Shown here: positions 1-5,923 of the stretch, piece by piece
Layout of the letters: each line of letters opens with the position of its first letter
Numbering within the stretch: position 1 is the first letter of the stretch
NCBI GenBank assembly: GCA_007118235.1
Contig: SKRY01000068.1
Location: forward strand, 1-7,508
DNA: 7,508 nt
Direction: 5' to 3'
Source: Candidatus Hydrogenedentota bacterium
GTDB lineage: Bacteria > Hydrogenedentota > Hydrogenedentia > Hydrogenedentales > SLHB01
The notes under the pieces: model-generated
What the model was told of the DNA's origin: nothing
Databases searched by the model: none
The model's input: the letters and a program-made list of their open reading frames with translations, nothing else
Made by a program: the position numbers and the translations under genes

Positions 1-45
1 CTGGGGGTCAAGAGGTCGTGGGTTCAAATCCCGCCGCCCCGACCA
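1..45 (+). tRNA. tRNA-Pro(GGG), 3' part only
   Basis: The window opens inside a tRNA gene. Bases 1-7 (CTGGGGG) form the anticodon loop, with GGG at 3-5. Bases 8-12 are the 3' half of the anticodon stem and 13-17 the 5-nt variable loop. The T arm is GTGGG, TTCAAAT, CCCGC (18-34). The acceptor 3' strand is CGCCCCG (35-41), the discriminator is A42, and CCA is encoded at 43-45. G72 and A73 (bases 41 and 42) are the acceptor identity elements of bacterial tRNA-Pro and agree with the GGG anticodon. The 5' half, including the D arm, is outside the window, so the identity rests on the anticodon loop and acceptor end. Confidence 0.93.
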
Positions 46-60
46 TTCATAAGTCCCGCC

Positions 61-175
61 GTATCAACGACTTACGTTGATACCCGCCAAAACGGCGCGG
101 CCTCCCCTCGAATGTGGAGTTTCTTCTCCGCGCCTTGGCGGCTTAGCGTGAGATGATATCCCGCCGCACGTTAAG
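61..175 (+). other. three contiguous hairpins, possible structured RNA
   Basis: Three inverted repeats abut with no unpaired base between them. Hairpin 1 pairs 61-69 perfectly with 75-83 around the loop ACTTA. Hairpin 2 pairs 84-90 with 135-141 and 94-100 with 128-134, giving 14 bp with a 3-nt AAC bulge at 91-93. Its inner 102-105/116-119 can add 4 bp. Hairpin 3 pairs 142-150 with 167-175, with one G-U wobble. Hairpin 3 can instead extend to 138-150/167-179 at the expense of hairpin 2. Bases 50-55 (TAAGTC) are also complementary to 69-74 (GACTTA), allowing a pseudoknot or switch with the first loop. The pairings are read directly from the sequence; their function is inference. None has a T-tract. 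Confidence 0.45.
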
Positions 176-492
176 CCGCAAAGAATTGCGGCTGTTTCGG
201 CCCTCCGGTATACACAGAAATACCCCGATCCTCATGGACCAGGGTATTGATGATATCTAAATGTGGACTGATTACACTGGCGCTCGGCGTAGCTGGGCGG
301 CTTGCGCCATTTGCCCGGTGTCGTGGTTGGAATTCGTTGCCGCACGCAACCATTTCAATTCCGGACTCTCCCTGGTCAAACGCGCGTTAACACTCCAGCC
401 CCTGGCGCCACCTGATGGGACTAGTCTGATATGCCTTGAAGCGGCATGTCAAGCGCGGTATAGCGGCTGGCCGCTCGGGTTTGGCACACACG

Positions 493-512
493 ACGCGCCC
501 GAGGCGCGTTTT
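493..512 (+). terminator. plus-strand intrinsic terminator-like hairpin
   Basis: ACGCGCC (493-499) pairs perfectly with GGCGCGT (503-509) around a 3-nt loop, and the T run at 509-512 follows. It suits transcripts reading rightward from the tRNA or the hairpin-rich region and would keep them out of the convergent gene that ends at 578. The T run is short. Read on the minus strand, the hairpin is followed by CGTGTGTG rather than T, so it is a poor terminator for the DUF4412 gene. Confidence 0.45.
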
Positions 513-577
513 GTGCTGTTGTTGGACCCAGGCCATGTGCGTCTTGATCGGATGGCCGCGGCAGCCTATCCGGACGC

Positions 578-1330
578 TTACGGGGCGCCGAACAGATCCA
601 TGGCCTGTTGCGTGTAGCCTTCCGGGACCTCGTACGTGCCGTCGGGCGCGGTGGTTTCCTCGACGTTCACCACGCGTTCCCGCGAGACGGTCTCCCTGCC
701 CATGACCTCGGTGAGGGTCTCGGTGAGCACGGGGAAGCCCTCAAGCCCGGCCAACTTGTCCACCCAGTCTCCACCGATGGGGGACATGCCGCTGAGGGCG
801 CGCGCCGCCTCGTCGTACCCCCGGCGCTCCACATCAATCTCGTCGGTCAACCAAATCTCGTGCGTGATGGTGATCCCCATGGGCGCGGTGACGGTGATGA
901 TCGTCTTGCGGGCGTTCCACTCTCCTATCGTGTCTTCCTCGTCCGTCGTTTCCACCTCGATCTCCGGCTCCATCTGCTCCAGCATCTGTTTAATCATCTG
1001 CCGTTGCTCTTCGGGGACGGCGGCGAGGAAGTCGACGGGCAGATCCAACCCGATATAGCTTTGGTCGCCATGGTCGATGATGTAGACCTTCTGCTCGTCA
1101 AGCAGCGTGATGATGCTTCGGTCCTCGTCGTCCCTGCGGAACCGGCCGTCGCCGAACCACATCGTGGCTTCGTAGTCCCCCGTGGGCTGTTCGAGGCCGG
1201 CGATCGCGGCCGTGCCTTCGGACTCCGTTTGGATGGTGAGTTTCAGGTCCGCCGCGGCGGCCGTGAATGCAAGCGCCAGCATGACTATCAGCGCCCCTGC
1301 CATTCGTGGTGCGGTGTGGTGCATGTTCAT
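578..1330 (-). CDS. exported DUF4412/LolA-like protein of unknown function
   Basis: This is a 250-residue predicted exported protein. The N-terminus has a basic residue (R9), a hydrophobic stretch at about 11-22 and an Ala-rich cleavage region near 24-27, a classical Sec signal peptide with no lipobox Cys. The mature part alternates beta-like segments (about 29-60, 72-95, 122-160) with a charged amphipathic helix near 105-118. The KVYIIDHGDQSYIGLD stretch (81-96) and the ending YEVPEGY (233-239) resemble the DUF4412 family, which has a LolA/LppX-like fold and no assigned reaction. The start is supported by GAGGAG (plus-strand 1339-1344) 8 nt upstream. The gene is transcribed alone, divergent from the NUDIX gene. 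A periplasmic or surface location is inferred; the family call is moderate. Confidence 0.75.
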   Translation of the reverse strand: MNMHHTAPRMAGALIVMLALAFTAAAADLKLTIQTESEGTAAIAGLEQPTGDYEATMWFGDGRFRRDDEDRSIITLLDEQKVYIIDHGDQSYIGLDLPVDFLAAVPEEQRQMIKQMLEQMEPEIEVETTDEEDTIGEWNARKTIITVTAPMGITITHEIWLTDEIDVERRGYDEAARALSGMSPIGGDWVDKLAGLEGFPVLTETLTEVMGRETVSRERVVNVEETTAPDGTYEVPEGYTQQAMDLFGAP

Positions 1331-1531
1331 TTGCGGTGCTCCTCTCTGTTACTCTGCTTCACTTAGTGGGTTGCCGCCCGCGCCGGGATGCCCGCTGCTG
1401 CTGGCTCAATCACGCGGGGCACCCACCATGAAACCTTGTTGGCGCTGGTAAAGTCAAGCTACCCCGAGCCGGCTTGCGTTAGGCCGCCTTCCCAAGGCAT
1501 GATCCGCGTTGTGCATCGCAATACAACCCAC

Positions 1532-1545
1532 GGGAGTGCGCAGTG
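1532..1545 (+). promoter_or_regulatory. ribosome binding site fixing a GTG start
   Basis: GGGAG (1532-1536) lies 6 nt before GTG (1543-1545). No in-frame ATG near the N-terminus has a comparable site, so GTG is taken as the start of the NUDIX gene. Confidence 0.65.
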
Positions 1546-2124
1546 AACCGCGACGTTGAACAGAATCCATGGACCCGTAAGGATAGCCAGATTATCTACA
1601 AGAACCCTTGGCTGACGCTACGCGAGGATCGCGTCATCCGTCCCAACGGATGCGAAGGGATTTACAGTGTCGTGGAGACCCGCATCGCCACGGGCGTGGT
1701 TACCCTCACACCGGATTATGAGACCTGGCTCGTGGGCCAATACCGTTATCCCACGGAAGGCTACTCGTGGGAAATCATCGAGGGAGGCGCGGACGAGGGC
1801 GAGGATCCCCTGACCTGCATTCAGCGGGAATTGCGGGAGGAAGCCGGTTTGCTGGCCCGGCGCTGGGTTCCGTTGAGCGAAACCATTTACCTGAGCAATT
1901 GCATTTCCTCGGAGATGGGGTACTTGTTTCTGGCGGAGGACTTGACGGAAACCGACCCCGATCCCGATGAAACGGAAATCCTCCAACTTTGCCGCGTTCC
2001 CCTGAGCAAGGCCCTCGCCATGGCGGACAATGGAGAGATCACCGACGCCATGAGCATCATGGGGCTCTTCATGGCGGAGCGTTACCTGTGGCGCACGCGC
2101 GCGCTCAACTTCCGGGACGCTTGA
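1543..2124 (+). CDS. NUDIX hydrolase, ADP-ribose pyrophosphatase type
   Basis: The 193-residue protein is close to the usual length of bacterial ADP-ribose pyrophosphatases. These enzymes cleave ADP-ribose to AMP and ribose 5-phosphate in the cytoplasm using Mg2+ or Mn2+. The full NUDIX box spans residues 81-103: G81, E87, then R95-E96 and E99-E100, ending AGL, which fits G-x5-E-x7-REUxEExGU. Upstream, GQYRYP (65-70) and SWEIIEGG (75-82) match the segments typical of the ADP-ribose group, although the common ELPAG motif here reads EIIEGG. The N-terminal PWLTLREDRV segment (22-31) is also typical. Substrate cannot be settled from motifs, and other nucleoside diphosphate sugars are possible. 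The gene starts with GTG and stands alone between a divergent neighbour and a long leader. Confidence 0.85.
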   Translation: MNRDVEQNPWTRKDSQIIYKNPWLTLREDRVIRPNGCEGIYSVVETRIATGVVTLTPDYETWLVGQYRYPTEGYSWEIIEGGADEGEDPLTCIQRELREEAGLLARRWVPLSETIYLSNCISSEMGYLFLAEDLTETDPDPDETEILQLCRVPLSKALAMADNGEITDAMSIMGLFMAERYLWRTRALNFRDA

Positions 2125-2172
2125 GCCGCCGCCATGGCGCCGGCCTCTCGGGCGCGAGTTTGCATATGGCTC

Positions 2173-2178
2173 TATAAT
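2173..2178 (+). promoter_or_regulatory. consensus -10 box TATAAT before the SAM hydrolase leader
   Basis: A perfect TATAAT lies in an AT-rich patch within otherwise GC-rich DNA, 49 bp after the NUDIX stop and 162 bp before the next gene. No good -35 element sits at 16-18 bp (bases 2150-2155 read GGGCGC), and there is no extended TGn. Transcription would start near 2185 and run straight into the stem at 2201-2285. Confidence 0.4.
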
Positions 2179-2200
2179 TTTCGCATACTATGGTTTAAGG

Positions 2201-2298
2201 GGGCGGCCGTTGAGCCCATGGACAAAACAATTCAAGGAACTCCACTGCATACCAGGCGATGTGAGGACCTGCTCGGCGGCCGCCCATGTTTTCTTTTT
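2201..2298 (+). terminator. long-stem terminator or attenuator in the SAM hydrolase leader
   Basis: Bases 2201-2215 pair with 2271-2285 in one unbroken 15-bp register, with only two G-U wobbles (2210-2276 and 2211-2275). Three bases later comes a T-tract, 9 T in 10 bases (2289-2298). This is a strong intrinsic terminator signature. The apical part (2216-2270, 55 nt) is far longer than a simple terminator loop and contains CAGG/CCTG and TGCAT/ATGTG pairing options. It lies downstream of the NUDIX gene and also between a TATAAT box and the SAM hydrolase start. It may end the first transcript, attenuate the second, or be the expression platform of an unrecognised cis-regulatory RNA. A small hairpin (2300-2304/2308-2312) follows before the ribosome binding site. 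Confidence 0.6.
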
Positions 2299-2340
2299 GC
2301 CCACTGAGTGGGAGGCGCGCGGCTGATAAGGTTATAGCTG

Positions 2341-3318
2341 ATGACTCAACGCATGAAGATTAGAAACGCATTTGCCGTTTTTCTGGTCATGGCCGCTTTT
2401 TCCTCGCAGGCCGTGGCGGCGCCCAATGGCATGGTGGCCCTCGTCACCGATTACGGCGCGGATTCGATTTACGCGGGGATACTTCAGGGCGTGATCTACG
2501 GCCATTTCCGAGACGCCACCGTGGTCTCGGTTACCCATTCCGTGCCCGCCTTCGACATCGTCGCGGGCGCTCACGCCGTGGCGGAGGCCGCGGAGATGTT
2601 CCCCTCGGGAACCGTATTCTGCGCGGTGGTGGATCCCGGCGTGGGGGGAGAACGGCGCTCCATCGCGGTACAGGCGGACAACGGGAGTTATCTGGTGGGG
2701 CCGGACAACGGCCTGCTCGCCATCGCCGCCGAACGGCTTGGCGTCACGGAAGTCCGCGAACTGACCAACCGGCTCTATTGGCGGGAGGACGCCCCCTCCC
2801 ACACTTTTCATGGCCGGGATGTTTACGGTCCCGTGGCCGCTCACTTGGCGGGCGGCGCCCATTTCGCCGACCTGGGCCCCATCGTGGATTCGCTCCAGGA
2901 CCTCGACTTTTACGAGCCCGAAGCGCGGGATGACGCCATCCATGGCCATGTCCTCCGCGTGGACACCTACGGCAATGCGATCACAACCATCACCAGGGAA
3001 CTCCTCCTGGAGATTGGCGCATGGCCCAGCTCCGCCCGTCAGCTCTCCATCGAACTCGCCGGCGAGCGGCTGGAGATAGCCTTTGAGCGAACCTACAGCG
3101 ACGTGGAACCCGGCGAACCCCTGGCCCTCATCCAAAGCATGGGGTTTCTGGAAATCGCCATTAACCAGGGCCATTTCGCCGAGGAGCATGACGTGAGCGC
3201 GTGGGATCCCGTGGTGGTCCACGTCCTCGAACAAGAGGATGGCGGCGATCCTCTTGATGTGGATGATGACGATGATGACGGCGCCAACGGCCCTTCATGG
3301 TTTTCCTGGATTGAATGA
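2341..3318 (+). CDS. SAM hydrolase family protein (SAM hydroxide adenosyltransferase) with signal peptide
   Basis: The 325-residue protein belongs to the DUF62 / SAM hydroxide adenosyltransferase / chlorinase-fluorinase superfamily. Characterised non-halogenating members hydrolyse SAM to adenosine and methionine. Family motifs run in order: LVTDYG (34-39), HSVPAFD (66-72), VDPGVGGERR (97-106), GPDNGLL (120-126), TFHGRD (155-160) and VDTYGN (207-212). The catalytic Asp-Arg-His triad of SAM hydrolases corresponds to D98, R105 and H157. Residues 5-26 look like a Sec signal peptide (basic, hydrophobic, then AVAA), unusual for an enzyme of cytoplasmic SAM. After the family domain there is an acidic tail with six Asp (308-313) and an aromatic end. 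AAGG (2328-2331) lies 9 nt before the chosen ATG. The gene overlaps the glycosylase by ATGA. Family membership is firm; substrate and location are less so. Confidence 0.85.
   Translation: MTQRMKIRNAFAVFLVMAAFSSQAVAAPNGMVALVTDYGADSIYAGILQGVIYGHFRDATVVSVTHSVPAFDIVAGAHAVAEAAEMFPSGTVFCAVVDPGVGGERRSIAVQADNGSYLVGPDNGLLAIAAERLGVTEVRELTNRLYWREDAPSHTFHGRDVYGPVAAHLAGGAHFADLGPIVDSLQDLDFYEPEARDDAIHGHVLRVDTYGNAITTITRELLLEIGAWPSSARQLSIELAGERLEIAFERTYSDVEPGEPLALIQSMGFLEIAINQGHFAEEHDVSAWDPVVVHVLEQEDGGDPLDVDDDDDDGANGPSWFSWIE
3232..3256 (+). repeat. perfect 9-bp inverted repeat inside the SAM hydrolase 3' end
   Basis: CAAGAGGAT (3232-3240) pairs perfectly with ATCCTCTTG (3248-3256) around a 7-nt loop. It falls in the coding sequence for the C-terminal tail, about 60 nt before the next gene's start codon. 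No T-tract follows. A role in transcript processing or translational coupling is possible; chance within coding DNA is not excluded. Confidence 0.4.
3262..3279 (+). repeat. tandem GATGATGAC x2 encoding an Asp6 run
   Basis: Two exact copies of the 9-mer GATGATGAC lie in frame and encode Asp308-Asp313 of the SAM hydrolase-like protein. The exact duplication suggests replication slippage in a part of the tail under little sequence constraint. Confidence 0.7.
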
Positions 3319-3980
3319 GCCAATCCCCGTCCCTCCAGGAGATTCACGATCGCCTCGCCGCTCATTATGGTCCCACGGGGTGGTGGCCCGGCGATACCCC
3401 GTTTGAAATCGCCGTGGGCGCCATACTCACCCAGAATACCGCGTGGACCAATGTCGAGCGCGCCATCGCCAACCTCAAGGCGGAACAGCTCCTGAGTCCC
3501 CGCGCCCTTCATGATGCGCCAGCCAATATTCTCGAGCAGGCCCTGCGCCCCTCGGGATACTTCCGGGTCAAGGCGCAACGGCTCCGCAACTTCTGCGCCT
3601 ATCTGCTGGAAACGCATGGCGGCAGCATGCAACGCATGGCGCGGCGGCCCCTGGATGCTCTTCGTCCGGAGTTGCTTTCCGTCAAAGGCGTGGGCCCCGA
3701 GACCGCCGACGACATCCTATTGTATGCCTGCGGCAAACTCGTTTTCGTCGTGGACGCCTATACCCGCCGAATCCTGTACCGGCATGGGCTCGTGGAAAAG
3801 AACATTGGCTACGAGGCCCTGCGCAAGCGATTTGAAACGAGCATTCCCCGCGACCTTCATCTCTACAAGGAATACCACGGGCTTATCGTGTGGACCGGCA
3901 AGGAATTCTGCGGCCCCAAACCCAAGTGCGAGGCGTGCCCCTTGCGCCCCTTCCTCCAGCCCGGCCAACCGCGGGCATAG
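3315..3980 (+). CDS. endonuclease III-like / MagIII-like DNA glycosylase (HhH-GPD)
   Basis: The 221-residue protein is a helix-hairpin-helix GPD base excision repair glycosylase. Residues 22-42 (GWWPGDTPFEIAVGAILTQN) and LRPSGYF (77-83) resemble the MagIII branch, which removes 3-methyladenine. The hairpin is LSVKGVGPETAD (121-132) and the catalytic Asp is D147 in VVDAYT. The position of the endonuclease III lyase Lys is E129, consistent with a monofunctional glycosylase. The C-terminus has C199, C205 and C208, as in the [4Fe-4S] loop of endonuclease III, but the expected fourth Cys near 214 is Leu. The protein ends soon after, so the cluster may be absent or unusually ligated. The start codon overlaps the upstream stop (ATGA), implying translational coupling with the SAM hydrolase. 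The family is clear; substrate specificity is inferred. Confidence 0.85.
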   Translation: MSQSPSLQEIHDRLAAHYGPTGWWPGDTPFEIAVGAILTQNTAWTNVERAIANLKAEQLLSPRALHDAPANILEQALRPSGYFRVKAQRLRNFCAYLLETHGGSMQRMARRPLDALRPELLSVKGVGPETADDILLYACGKLVFVVDAYTRRILYRHGLVEKNIGYEALRKRFETSIPRDLHLYKEYHGLIVWTGKEFCGPKPKCEACPLRPFLQPGQPRA

Positions 3981-4031
3981 CCTCGGCAAACCGGGCGCAT
4001 GCTTGCCGCGCCGCCCCGGGCCCCATACGAT

Positions 4032-4061
4032 TTGAGGCGTATACCCCCCAAACGGTACTAT
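4032..4061 (+). promoter_or_regulatory. sigma70-like promoter before the J-like gene
   Basis: TTGAGG (4032-4037) and TACTAT (4056-4061) are separated by 18 bp and match the -35 and -10 consensus at 4/6 and 5/6 positions. The site is in the 112-bp gap after the glycosylase, about 30 bp before the next start. It suggests that the J-like gene and its follower form a separate transcription unit. Confidence 0.5.
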
Positions 4062-4092
4062 AGCCTCCGGCATCAAATAGAAAGAAGGTGGC

Positions 4093-4716
4093 ATGTCTAA
4101 GCAGAAGAACGAATCCGCCCCCAGTCCGGGGGATCGGCAGGACCAGGGATACGTCGATTACTTTGTCATTCTCGGTCTAAGCGAACACGCCAAGCCGGGC
4201 GACGTGCGCAAGGCGTACAAGCGCAAGATGAAGGATCTCGTCTCGGAGATCGGGCAAGCGGAGCTAACCGAGGAGCGCCGATCGCATTATCTCTTGGAGA
4301 TGGCGAAACTGAACGCGGCGCTCTATATCCTGCGGGATCCGGGTTTGCGGGATAGCTATTGGGAAGAACGAAAAGCCCTTGTCGAACTGGAATCCCAATG
4401 GCGCAGGGCGGAGGAAGGCGGCTCGGAAGAGGCCGACACGCTCCGCCGTCAATACGACAGCCGCATTCGGAGTTTCCTGGCCCGCTACATGGAGGAACTC
4501 GTGCTCGAGGCTGGCCGCGACAAGGAATGCGTCGAGGCCAGCGGTTGGGACGAGGCTCACGAGCGCCATGCCTCGCGCCTGCTCCGCAACTATCGTCAGT
4601 CCATGTATCAACAGATTCTCGAGCGCCTCCCCTATTTTGATCTCACCCCCATCTCGTTTGATTGGGAGGAACGCAAGAACAAGGTTCGCAGCCTTCTGGA
4701 AAAGGCCCCGCATTAG
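4093..4716 (+). CDS. degenerate J-domain-like protein lacking HPD
   Basis: The 207-residue protein begins with a hydrophilic leader (1-19). A J-domain-like segment follows at about 21-92: YFVILGLSEHAKPGDVRKAYKR (23-44) matches helices I-II, and LNAALYILRDPGLRDSYWEER (73-93) matches helix III and after. The HPD tripeptide between helices II and III is missing; the region reads KDLVSEIGQAEL. HPD is needed by true J-proteins to stimulate DnaK ATPase, so this is probably a J-like scaffold rather than an active co-chaperone. The rest (95-205) is charged and helical, likely partly coiled coil, with no signal peptide or membrane segment. AAGG (4085-4088) lies 4 nt before the ATG. The next gene starts 3 bases after the stop, and the two probably act together. 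The J-like call is moderate; the function is unknown. Confidence 0.65.
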   Translation: MSKQKNESAPSPGDRQDQGYVDYFVILGLSEHAKPGDVRKAYKRKMKDLVSEIGQAELTEERRSHYLLEMAKLNAALYILRDPGLRDSYWEERKALVELESQWRRAEEGGSEEADTLRRQYDSRIRSFLARYMEELVLEAGRDKECVEASGWDEAHERHASRLLRNYRQSMYQQILERLPYFDLTPISFDWEERKNKVRSLLEKAPH

Positions 4717-4719
4717 ACT

Positions 4720-5823
4720 ATGGCTAGTAAACGCGCCCCCGAACAGCAGCATCATCCCGTGGACCCGGAAGAGACCGCCGCGGCCTTCGCACGGGCCATC
4801 CACGATGGCGACATCGTTAATTTCCGGCTCTTGTTTCAGCCCTTCTCCCCAGCCCGGGAAGACTCCATGGAGAGCTTCGACACCGCCAAGTACGATTACC
4901 TCCTTCCAGACTCGGAAATGGAGGCCGATCCCCGGTATCAAGAGTACTTGGAAAAGGTCAAGGAACCGGCGAACTGGGAACACATCCAGCAGGAACTCGC
5001 GGCGAACCGGCCCGCGCGCATGCCGGCGGAGTTGGTGCTGCTCCTGGCGGACCGGGCCGTGGAGCTGGGTAAATACACCAGCGCCTCCCTAGCCTACGAG
5101 CAGCTCCGTATCCGGCAACGGATGCAGGAGGAGTTCCTCGCCTTGGCGGACGACAAGCTAAGGGAAGGCGACGTGAAAACAGGGGTCCGGGGCTATCTCA
5201 TTGGGACCGGGCTGGAATACAACTACTCCGCGTTCCCCGAGCCGCTTCCGGCCGTGCACAATTTTCAGACGCAGGCGCTCATCCTGCATGGCCGCTACCC
5301 CCAGAAGACAGAGGATTGCGTGGGAATGCTCCCGCCCGAGGCGCATCTCCGCCGCGCCTTCGAGTTTCTTCTCGGCAGCGCGGATGTGGCGGCCCGCCTC
5401 GACGAATACAGCTTGGAGACGCGTCTGGCCTTCTTCCGCGAACTCGTGTATGCGCGGGATCCCGAGTGGGACACGTTTGCCGCGCGCATGAAGGAGGCCG
5501 TCGAGATGGCCCGGGAGATGCAGCGGCGCATCAATGAACTCATGGGCGCGGGCGATGGCACGTACGATGGGTTGGTCGAGGAAATCAGCGCCGAACTGGG
5601 AGATGACCCGCGGGCGATCTCCGCGAAATTGCTCGGCGACGATCCCGGAGCCCCCCGGGAATGGTGGCAGTATCTCAAGGACTTGGGCTACCGGAGCCCG
5701 CCCGCCGTGTTGTTCGTGGCGCGGCAGTTCGTGGGGAATTCCGAAATCATCGTGCCCCGGTATGTCTTGGATTCGCCCGTGGCCCAAGCCGCGGGAATCG
5801 ATTTACCCCGGCCCAAGTCCTGA
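4720..5823 (+). CDS. unrecognised helical protein paired with the J-like gene
   Basis: I do not recognise this 367-residue protein. It has no signal peptide or membrane segment and looks cytoplasmic and mostly helical. An N-terminal acidic segment (13-90) includes an Asp/Glu-rich stretch. Residues 102-165 form two helical hairpins of TPR-like character (PAELVLLLADRAVELGKYTS, then a second pair from about 135), but the match to the TPR consensus is weak. A middle part (170-250) follows, then a long charged helix (252-276) and a C-terminal region rich in Asp, Gly and Trp (W315, W316). The ATG is 3 bases after the J-like stop. The nearest purine-rich site (AAGG, 4702-4705) is 14 nt away, so translation is probably coupled to the upstream gene. 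A scaffold or assembly role is only a guess. Confidence 0.6.
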   Translation: MASKRAPEQQHHPVDPEETAAAFARAIHDGDIVNFRLLFQPFSPAREDSMESFDTAKYDYLLPDSEMEADPRYQEYLEKVKEPANWEHIQQELAANRPARMPAELVLLLADRAVELGKYTSASLAYEQLRIRQRMQEEFLALADDKLREGDVKTGVRGYLIGTGLEYNYSAFPEPLPAVHNFQTQALILHGRYPQKTEDCVGMLPPEAHLRRAFEFLLGSADVAARLDEYSLETRLAFFRELVYARDPEWDTFAARMKEAVEMAREMQRRINELMGAGDGTYDGLVEEISAELGDDPRAISAKLLGDDPGAPREWWQYLKDLGYRSPPAVLFVARQFVGNSEIIVPRYVLDSPVAQAAGIDLPRPKS

Positions 5824-5923
5824 CGCCCGGGAATGCCCCGGAGCTGAAGGCGGTTCCGGAGTAATGACAAGAGGCCGCGAGGAATCCGGCGCAACGGGTT
5901 TAGCGGCGATTCGAGCCGGAATC

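Larger units (their letters stand above)
46..577. other. hairpin-rich non-coding region after the tRNA
   Basis: No convincing protein gene is present in these roughly 530 bases. The longest open frame starts near 261, has no ribosome binding site and runs antisense into the end of the next gene. The DNA carries many inverted repeats. Besides the cluster at 61-175, there are 219-225/242-248 (7 bp), 278-283/304-309 (6 bp), 329-334/357-362 enclosing 336-340/346-350, 427-435/443-451 (9 bp with one wobble) and 462-467/470-475. The last is a terminator-like hairpin at 493-512. A weak promoter-like pair, TTGCGG (186-191) and TATACA (209-214) at 17-bp spacing, lies upstream of the later hairpins. The region could be an untranslated RNA, a tRNA trailer or decayed DNA; no known RNA family was recognised. 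Confidence 0.5.

Noticed and set aside
138..179. Integron attC-like site: GTTAAGC (170-176) within a hairpin, and GTTAGGC at 1478-1484
   Set aside because: The matching left core RYYYAAC and the inner L boxes are missing, the hairpin is too short, and there is no integrase or cassette array.
261..617. Open frame of 118 codons on the plus strand after the tRNA
   Set aside because: It has no ribosome binding site and no recognisable family, runs over many inverted repeats, and enters the end of the well-supported minus-strand gene.
608..1366. 252-codon plus-strand frame opposite the DUF4412 gene
   Set aside because: The minus-strand reading has a signal peptide, family-like motifs and a good ribosome binding site; the plus frame is rich in Arg, His, Gly and Leu, as expected for an antisense shadow in GC-rich DNA.
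1331..1542. Promoters for the divergent DUF4412 and NUDIX genes
   Set aside because: Both must lie here, but the best pairs are poor: minus strand TTGACT (1457-1452) with GTTTCA, plus strand TTGCGT with CATGAT at 18 bp. They were not strong enough to list as features.
2216..2312. Cobalamin-riboswitch-like words (CCAGG, ACCTGC, CCACTG) in the SAM hydrolease leader
   Set aside because: They are in the wrong order and spacing for the cobalamin core, and the conserved GCCGGTG-type and GGGAA elements are absent. No SAM-I, SAM-II or fluoride riboswitch core was found either.
2332..3234. 300-codon minus-strand frame opposite the SAM hydrolase gene
   Set aside because: The sense strand carries every SAM hydrolase motif in order; the antisense product has no family character.
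3988..4025. GC-rich inverted repeats after the glycosylase as a terminator
   Set aside because: The pairings are short and asymmetric, and the following bases (GCCCCATACG) contain no T-tract.
5827..5841. Hairpin CCGGG/CCCGG just after the 367-residue gene as a terminator
   Set aside because: The stem is only 5 bp and no T-tract follows.
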